From positions 1 to 8,505 of the forward strand of contig NZ_JACRST010000026.1 in assembly GCF_014384885.1 (NCBI RefSeq): a stretch of DNA of 8,505 nt. The letters are read 5' to 3'. Each line of letters begins with the position of its first letter. Within the stretch, counting starts at the first letter, position 1. A model generated the notes under the pieces. The model was not told where the DNA came from. It made no database searches and saw only the letters and a program-made list of their open reading frames with translations. The stretch comes from Ligaoa zhengdingensis. Its GTDB lineage: Bacteria; Bacillota; Clostridia; Oscillospirales; Ruminococcaceae. The position numbers and the translations under genes are program-made. Positions 5,035 through 8,505 of the stretch are shown one piece after another.

Positions 5035-6282
5035 TTGTCAGACGAATTTAAGATCAAACGGCGTGGAAGCAAAATCTATCGCCGAAACCGGAGCAAAACC
5101 CGGTCGCCGTTCGCTATGTTGGGGATGGTGGCCCTCGTGGTGGTGCTGTTCATTGTGGGATGGTATGTCTATCCACCTGTTTACGACCTTCTCACAGGCC
5201 AGATCCCGGCGCCCTCGCAGGCCGAGCCCAGCCAGGCCGAGCCCTCGCAGAGCGCGGCGGAGCCCCCGGCCGCCTCGTCCGAGCCGGAGCTGCCCGAGCA
5301 GTCGGCTGCGCCCGGCCTGACCGAAGTGCGGGCGGTGTATGCGCCGGCCGACTTGATGCGCGACAGCGCGCGGCTGGAGGAGCTCGCCCGTTCGGCGTCG
5401 GCCGCGGGCTGCAACGCGGTGCTGTTCGACGGCAAGGACGACACCGGCAGGGTGCTGTTCCGCACCGCCAACGAGATCGCAACGGCCGCTGAGGCAGTCG
5501 ATCCGGCTGCGGTGGACCTCGAACAGGTCTCAGCGCTGCTCGCGCGCTACCAGATGAAGCCCGCGGTACGCCTGCATGTCTATCAGGACCACCTCGCTTC
5601 GGCGGCGGACAGCGACATGGCGGTAAAATACAACGGCCAGGAGCTCACCTGGCTGGACAACTACGCCAACCAGGGCGGCCGCCCGTGGCTCAACCCGTAC
5701 AGCAAGGCCGCGCAGGATTATAACATCGCGCTGGCGCTGGAGTGCGCGCAGAAGGGCGCGGCGCTCGTCGTGGCGGACAGCGTACAGTTCCCCAACACCA
5801 TCGGCAAGGAGCTCGCCACCTACGGCGACACCGGCGGCAAGTCCCGCGCGCAGGTGCTCGGCGAGTTTGTCCAGCGCCTGGATCAGGCGCTCGCCGGGGA
5901 GCAGTCCCGCCTGGCGGTGGCCACCCCGGGCACTGTGCTGCTCGGCCAGGAGGGCTTCGATTACCTCGGCGAGCCGGGCGCCTACCAGTGCGCGATTGCG
6001 GTCAATATCATGCCGTCGTTCTTCGCCAAGCAGCCGTCGTCTTCCGCCCTGGCCCCGGTGATGAACCCGGGCGACACCGTCACCACGGCGGTAAAGGGCA
6101 TCAACGAGGGCGGGGCAAAGGCGCTGATTCCCTACGTGCAGGCTTATACAGATGCTGATATTCCGGCGGATAAAAACAAACAGTATACAAAAGAGGACGT
6201 CCAGGCGCAGATCGACGCGCTGGCGGTCCTCGGAGTGAAGGAGTATATCCTTTACAGCCCCCAGGGGACCTACCCCTGGTGA
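5035..6282 (+). CDS. Membrane-anchored DUF4015-type putative glycoside hydrolase
   Basis: 415 residues. A basic cytoplasmic head (1-25, KIKRRGSKIYRRNRSKTR) precedes one membrane helix at about 26-46, then a Ser/Pro/Glu/Ala-rich linker at about 56-100 with P-S-Q-A-E repeats (nucleotides 5212-5256, 15-nt units), then an extracytoplasmic TIM-barrel-like domain. The domain matches the DUF4015 family of putative glycosyl hydrolases: VRAVYAPA, AVLFDGKDDTGRVLF, MKPAVRLHVYQD, WLNPYSKAAQDYNIALA and ADSVQFP, the counterparts of V-R-G-I-Y, I-D-V-K-D-D-S-G, W-V-D-P-Y and F-D-Y-V-R-F-P. In the last motif the Asp is kept while Tyr and Arg have become Ser and Gln, so activity is uncertain. Substrate unknown; cell-envelope polysaccharide is a guess. 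It lies 38 bp after rnfA with no terminator visible, so it is probably co-transcribed with the Rnf-like genes. Confidence 0.78.
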   Translation: MSDEFKIKRRGSKIYRRNRSKTRSPFAMLGMVALVVVLFIVGWYVYPPVYDLLTGQIPAPSQAEPSQAEPSQSAAEPPAASSEPELPEQSAAPGLTEVRAVYAPADLMRDSARLEELARSASAAGCNAVLFDGKDDTGRVLFRTANEIATAAEAVDPAAVDLEQVSALLARYQMKPAVRLHVYQDHLASAADSDMAVKYNGQELTWLDNYANQGGRPWLNPYSKAAQDYNIALALECAQKGAALVVADSVQFPNTIGKELATYGDTGGKSRAQVLGEFVQRLDQALAGEQSRLAVATPGTVLLGQEGFDYLGEPGAYQCAIAVNIMPSFFAKQPSSSALAPVMNPGDTVTTAVKGINEGGAKALIPYVQAYTDADIPADKNKQYTKEDVQAQIDALAVLGVKEYILYSPQGTYPW

Positions 6283-6302
6283 GAGGCGCACAAAAAACAT
6301 CG

Positions 6303-6340
6303 GGGCAGGGATGAGCCGCGCGCTTGTCCCTGCCTATTTT
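6303..6340 (+). terminator. Hairpin with short T tail after the Rnf/DUF4015 block, abutting the next ribosome binding site
   Basis: GGCAGGGA (6304-6311) pairs with TCCCTGCC (6327-6334). The stem can continue inward through T-G and G-T wobbles into AGC/GCT (6314-6316 with 6322-6324), giving about 13 pairs with a 5-nt loop, followed by TATTTT (6335-6340). The next base begins the GGAGGA ribosome binding site (6341-6346) of the patatin gene. It may be a partial terminator or attenuator, or a stabilising 5' hairpin. No separate promoter for the downstream genes was found in the 72-nt gap. Confidence 0.6.
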
Positions 6341-6354
6341 GGAGGAAATGAGAC

Positions 6355-7230
6355 ATGGAAAAAGTTGGGTTGGTTTTGGAGGGCGGCGGCCTGCGCGGCG
6401 TCTACACCGCCGGTGTGCTCGACGCGTTTCTCGAGCTGGGCCTGGAGTTCCCCTACCTGGTTGGGGTTTCGGCCGGGGCGTGCAACGCGGTGTCGTACGT
6501 CTCGAAGCAGCGGGGGCGCGCCGGGCGGGTGATCCTGCAAAACGTGATGGACCCGCGCTACCTGGGGTGGGGCAACCTGCTGCGGCGCGGTTCGATCTTT
6601 GGCATGGAGTTTATCTTCGACGAGATTCCGCGCTGCATCGACCCGTTCGATTACCAAACCTTTGAGGAGAGCCCGGTGGAATTCGAGGCGGGCGCGACCA
6701 GCCTGCTGACCGGGCGCACCCGCTTCTTCCCCAAGGACCGCCTCGTCGAGGACCGCCACGCGGTGCTGCGCGCGTCCAGCTCGATGCCGCTGGTGGCAAA
6801 GCCCGTGATGATCGACGGCGAGCCGTATCTCGACGGCGCGGTGGGGGATTCCATCCCAGTCGGCCGCGCCCTCGAGCGGGGCTGCGACCGGGCGGTGGTG
6901 GTGCTCACCCAGCCGCGCGGCTTTGTCAAAAAGCCGATGTCCGCCCATGCGCTGCGCAGCTTGCGCTACCGCGCCTACCCGGAGTTTGTGCGCGCAACCG
7001 ACAACCGCCATGTGATGTACAACGAAACCCTCCGCCGCATCGAGCAGCTGGAGCGGGAGGGGCGCGCGCTGGTGATCGCCCCGTCCCACCCCTGTACCTT
7101 CGGCGGGTTTGAAAAGGACCTCGACAAGCTGAAGGTGATGTATCAGGAGGGGATCGACGCGGCCAGGGCGGCTGAGGGCGCGGTGCGCGCGTTTCTCGCG
7201 GGCGGCGTGGAGGCGGCCGGGCGGAGATGA
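6355..7230 (+). CDS. Patatin-like phospholipase family protein
   Basis: 291 residues. Patatin-like proteins are Ser-Asp dyad acyl hydrolases acting on phospholipids or other lipid esters. The N-terminus carries the oxyanion loop GLVLEGGGLRGVYTAGVLDA (5-24), the nucleophile elbow GVSAG with Ser39, and the catalytic Asp160 in LDGAVGDSIP. Further family blocks are ASSSMPLVAKPVMIDGEPYLDG and AVVVLTQPRGFVKKP. The C-terminal part (about 195-291) is charged and resembles the small clostridial/enteric YjjU-type patatins; no signal peptide or membrane helix is seen, so it is probably cytoplasmic or loosely membrane-bound. The ATG at 6355 follows GGAGGA with 8-nt spacing. It overlaps the FkbM gene by ATGA. 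Both catalytic residues are present, so an active hydrolase is likely; the substrate is unknown. Confidence 0.9.
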   Translation: MEKVGLVLEGGGLRGVYTAGVLDAFLELGLEFPYLVGVSAGACNAVSYVSKQRGRAGRVILQNVMDPRYLGWGNLLRRGSIFGMEFIFDEIPRCIDPFDYQTFEESPVEFEAGATSLLTGRTRFFPKDRLVEDRHAVLRASSSMPLVAKPVMIDGEPYLDGAVGDSIPVGRALERGCDRAVVVLTQPRGFVKKPMSAHALRSLRYRAYPEFVRATDNRHVMYNETLRRIEQLEREGRALVIAPSHPCTFGGFEKDLDKLKVMYQEGIDAARAAEGAVRAFLAGGVEAAGRR

Positions 7231-8309
7231 GCATGGATAGCCTGCAAGCCCGCCTGACCGAGCACAGCACCGTATGGGACCGGATGCGGGACTGCCGCAA
7301 GCCGGTGCTGCTCTACGGCATGGGCAACGGCGCGCAGAAGCTCCTGGATGAGTGCGCCCGCCGGGGGATCGAGGTCGCAGGGATGTTCGCCAGCGATGAA
7401 TTTGTGCGCGGCCACTCGTTCGCCGGGTACCCGGTGCTGCGCTACCGCGAGGCGCGCGCCCGCTTCGGCGACTTCTTCACCGCCATCGCGTTCGCGTCGC
7501 AGCGCCCGGAGGTGCTCGCGCAGTTCTACGCGGTCGAGCGGGAGGGGGAGACGGCCGCGCCGGACCTGCCGGTGGCCGGGGATGCCCGGGTGTTCGACGG
7601 CGGATACCTGCGCGAGCACCTGTCCTCGTTCGAGCGGGCGTTCGCCTTGCTGGCGGACGAGCCCTCTCGCCGCACCTTTGCGGCGCTGGTCAACTACAAG
7701 TTGAGCGGCAAATTGGGCTATCTGCGGTGCGCTGAGAGCAGCGTGGACGACTCCTACCGCCTGCTCGCCCTCACCGGGGAGGAGGACTACGTCGATCTCG
7801 GGGCGTACCGCGGGGACACGGTGCGCGAGCTGCTCGACCACACCGGCGGCCGGGTGCGCAGCGTCCGCGCGTTCGAGCCGGACGCCAGAAATTTTGCGCA
7901 CCTGGAACGGAACCTGCGGGCGTGGGGCCTGCGGGATGCAAAGTGCTACAACCTCGGCGCCTGGTCCGGCCCGGGCGAGCTGCCGTTCACGGGGAAAGCC
8001 GGCCGCGGTTCGGCGCTGGGGACCGCCGGAGGCGGCGCGGTGCCGGTCGATTCGGTCGATCGAGTGCTGGGCGGCGCGCGGGTAAGCTACCTCAAGCTGG
8101 ACGTGGAGGGCGCGGAGCGGGAGGCGCTGCTCGGGTGCGCCCGGACCATCCGGCGGTGGCGGCCCAAGCTGTGCGTCTCGGCCTACCACCGCAACGAGGA
8201 CCTGTTCGCCCTGCCGCTGCTGATCGAACAGATCGCGCCCGGGTATCGGTTTTACCTGCGGCGGTTCCCCTATGTCCCGGCGTGGGATGTCAACCTATAT
8301 TGCCTGTAA
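7227..8309 (+). CDS. FkbM-family SAM-dependent methyltransferase with N-terminal Rossmann-like domain
   Basis: 360 residues. The C-terminal two thirds match the FkbM methyltransferase family. SAM-binding motif I is YVDLGAYRGDTVRELL (about 188-203), followed by the acidic strand end VRAFEPDARNFAHLERNL, and the characteristic KLDVEGAE is at 290-297, with a PKLCVSAYHRNEDLF strand after it. The N-terminal part has a separate nucleotide-fold-like start VLLYGMGNGAQKLL (27-40) leading to GIEVAGMFASDEFVRGHSFAGYPVL, as found in proteins that modify or transfer sugars. Family members methylate hydroxyls of polyketides, sugars and glycans; the acceptor cannot be predicted here. The ATG at 7227 overlaps the patatin stop (ATGA); an ATG at 7233 is possible, as GCGGAG (7221-7226) lies well placed for it. 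The two genes are likely co-translated. Confidence 0.87.
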   Translation: MSMDSLQARLTEHSTVWDRMRDCRKPVLLYGMGNGAQKLLDECARRGIEVAGMFASDEFVRGHSFAGYPVLRYREARARFGDFFTAIAFASQRPEVLAQFYAVEREGETAAPDLPVAGDARVFDGGYLREHLSSFERAFALLADEPSRRTFAALVNYKLSGKLGYLRCAESSVDDSYRLLALTGEEDYVDLGAYRGDTVRELLDHTGGRVRSVRAFEPDARNFAHLERNLRAWGLRDAKCYNLGAWSGPGELPFTGKAGRGSALGTAGGGAVPVDSVDRVLGGARVSYLKLDVEGAEREALLGCARTIRRWRPKLCVSAYHRNEDLFALPLLIEQIAPGYRFYLRRFPYVPAWDVNLYCL

Positions 8310-8316
8310 ACGCAGC

Positions 8317-8358
8317 AAGGCCCGGTGTGGCGGAAGGTTCCGCCGCTCCGGGCCTTTT
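8317..8358 (+). terminator. Intrinsic terminator after the FkbM gene
   Basis: AAGGCCCGG (8317-8325) pairs with CCGGGCCTT (8348-8356). A second inner stem, GGCGGA (8329-8334) with TCCGCC (8339-8344), closes a 4-nt loop, and the structure runs into TTTT (8355-8358). It begins 7 nt after the FkbM stop. Seen from the minus strand only a short TT follows the stem, so it would be a poorer terminator for the convergent SPOR gene. Confidence 0.88.
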
Positions 8359-8367
8359 GGCAGCCGT

Positions 8368-8505
8368 CTATTTTGTGTCCTCTTTGACAAAGGCGTCAAA
8401 CCCCAGGTGGCTGAGCTGCTGTGCGAGGCGGTGAGCGTTGGATTTGTCGGCGAAAGCGCCGGCCTGCACGAGGTAAATCGGCCTGTCCCGCTGGGGCTGG
8501 CCCGC
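8368..8505 (-). CDS. SPOR-domain protein, C-terminal end only (5' part outside the window)
   Basis: Reading the minus strand from the window edge gives 45 residues ending at a TAG (8368-8370). The fragment starts with a polar linker (AGQPQRDRP) and continues IYLVQAGAFADKSNAHRLAQ, then QLSHLGFDAFVKEDTK. This is the first strand, helix and second strand of a SPOR domain, which binds denuded glycan strands of peptidoglycan: the Y-x-V-Q-x-G-A-F start and the A-x-x-L-x-x-x-L-x-x-x-G-F/Y pattern are typical. It ends soon after the second strand, shorter than a complete SPOR repeat of about 70 residues. SPOR domains sit at the C-terminus of cell-wall amidases, SpoIID-like and sporulation proteins; the rest is not visible, so the enzyme is unknown. 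Confidence 0.8.
   Translation of the reverse strand, partial: AGQPQRDRPIYLVQAGAFADKSNAHRLAQQLSHLGFDAFVKEDTK

Noticed and set aside
5212..5256. Three 15-nt repeat units as a CRISPR-like or mobile repeat
   Set aside because: They are imperfect, in frame, and encode a P-S-Q-A-E linker; a low-complexity protein spacer explains them.
7143..8189. 348-codon open frame on the minus strand opposite the FkbM gene
   Set aside because: Same shadow effect; the + strand frame has SAM-binding and KLDVEGAE motifs.

Overview
This is a gene-dense, GC-rich stretch (only the intergenic parts are AT-rich). It most likely comes from a high-GC anaerobic Firmicute of class Clostridia, plausibly Oscillospirales/Ruminococcaceae-like. 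The grounds are strong AGGAGG-type ribosome binding sites with ATG, GTG and TTG starts, a MecA-family ClpC adaptor, Rnf-type membrane subunits and a SPOR-domain protein. The taxonomic call is inference.

Layout. Positions 1-175 hold an AT-rich leader with a 9-bp inverted repeat and a sigma-70-type promoter for rpe (ribulose-phosphate 3-epimerase, 176-835, +). A 15-bp perfect inverted repeat (936-968) separates rpe from a convergent mecA-like gene (960-1634, -). From the 46-bp divergent gap after mecA starts a tightly packed + strand operon of Rnf-related genes: rnfC-like (1681-2754), rnfD-like (2735-3769), rnfE-like (3699-4406) and rnfA-like (4403-4996), each overlapping the next. It is followed after 38 bp by a membrane-anchored DUF4015-type putative glycosidase (5035-6282). 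A hairpin with a short T tail (6303-6340) ends this block. Next come a patatin-like phospholipase (6355-7230) and, with an ATGA overlap, an FkbM-family methyltransferase (7227-8309), closed by a strong intrinsic terminator (8317-8358). The right edge carries the 3' end of a convergent SPOR-domain gene (8368-8505, -).

The notable system is the Rnf-like operon. It clearly descends from the Rnf ion-pumping ferredoxin:NAD+ oxidoreductase, but it lacks nearly every recognised cofactor site of the electron path. RnfC has lost its N-terminal domain and the glycine-rich flavin/NADH motif. RnfD has no SGAT flavinylation site at the usual place. Three of the four cysteines that hold the intramembrane [2Fe-2S] cluster between RnfE and RnfA are Ala or Ser. 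No rnfG or rnfB lies in the operon. The two [4Fe-4S] motifs of RnfC are intact. All frames are open with good ribosome binding sites, so this looks like a maintained, repurposed complex rather than decay. Its function cannot be read from the sequence.
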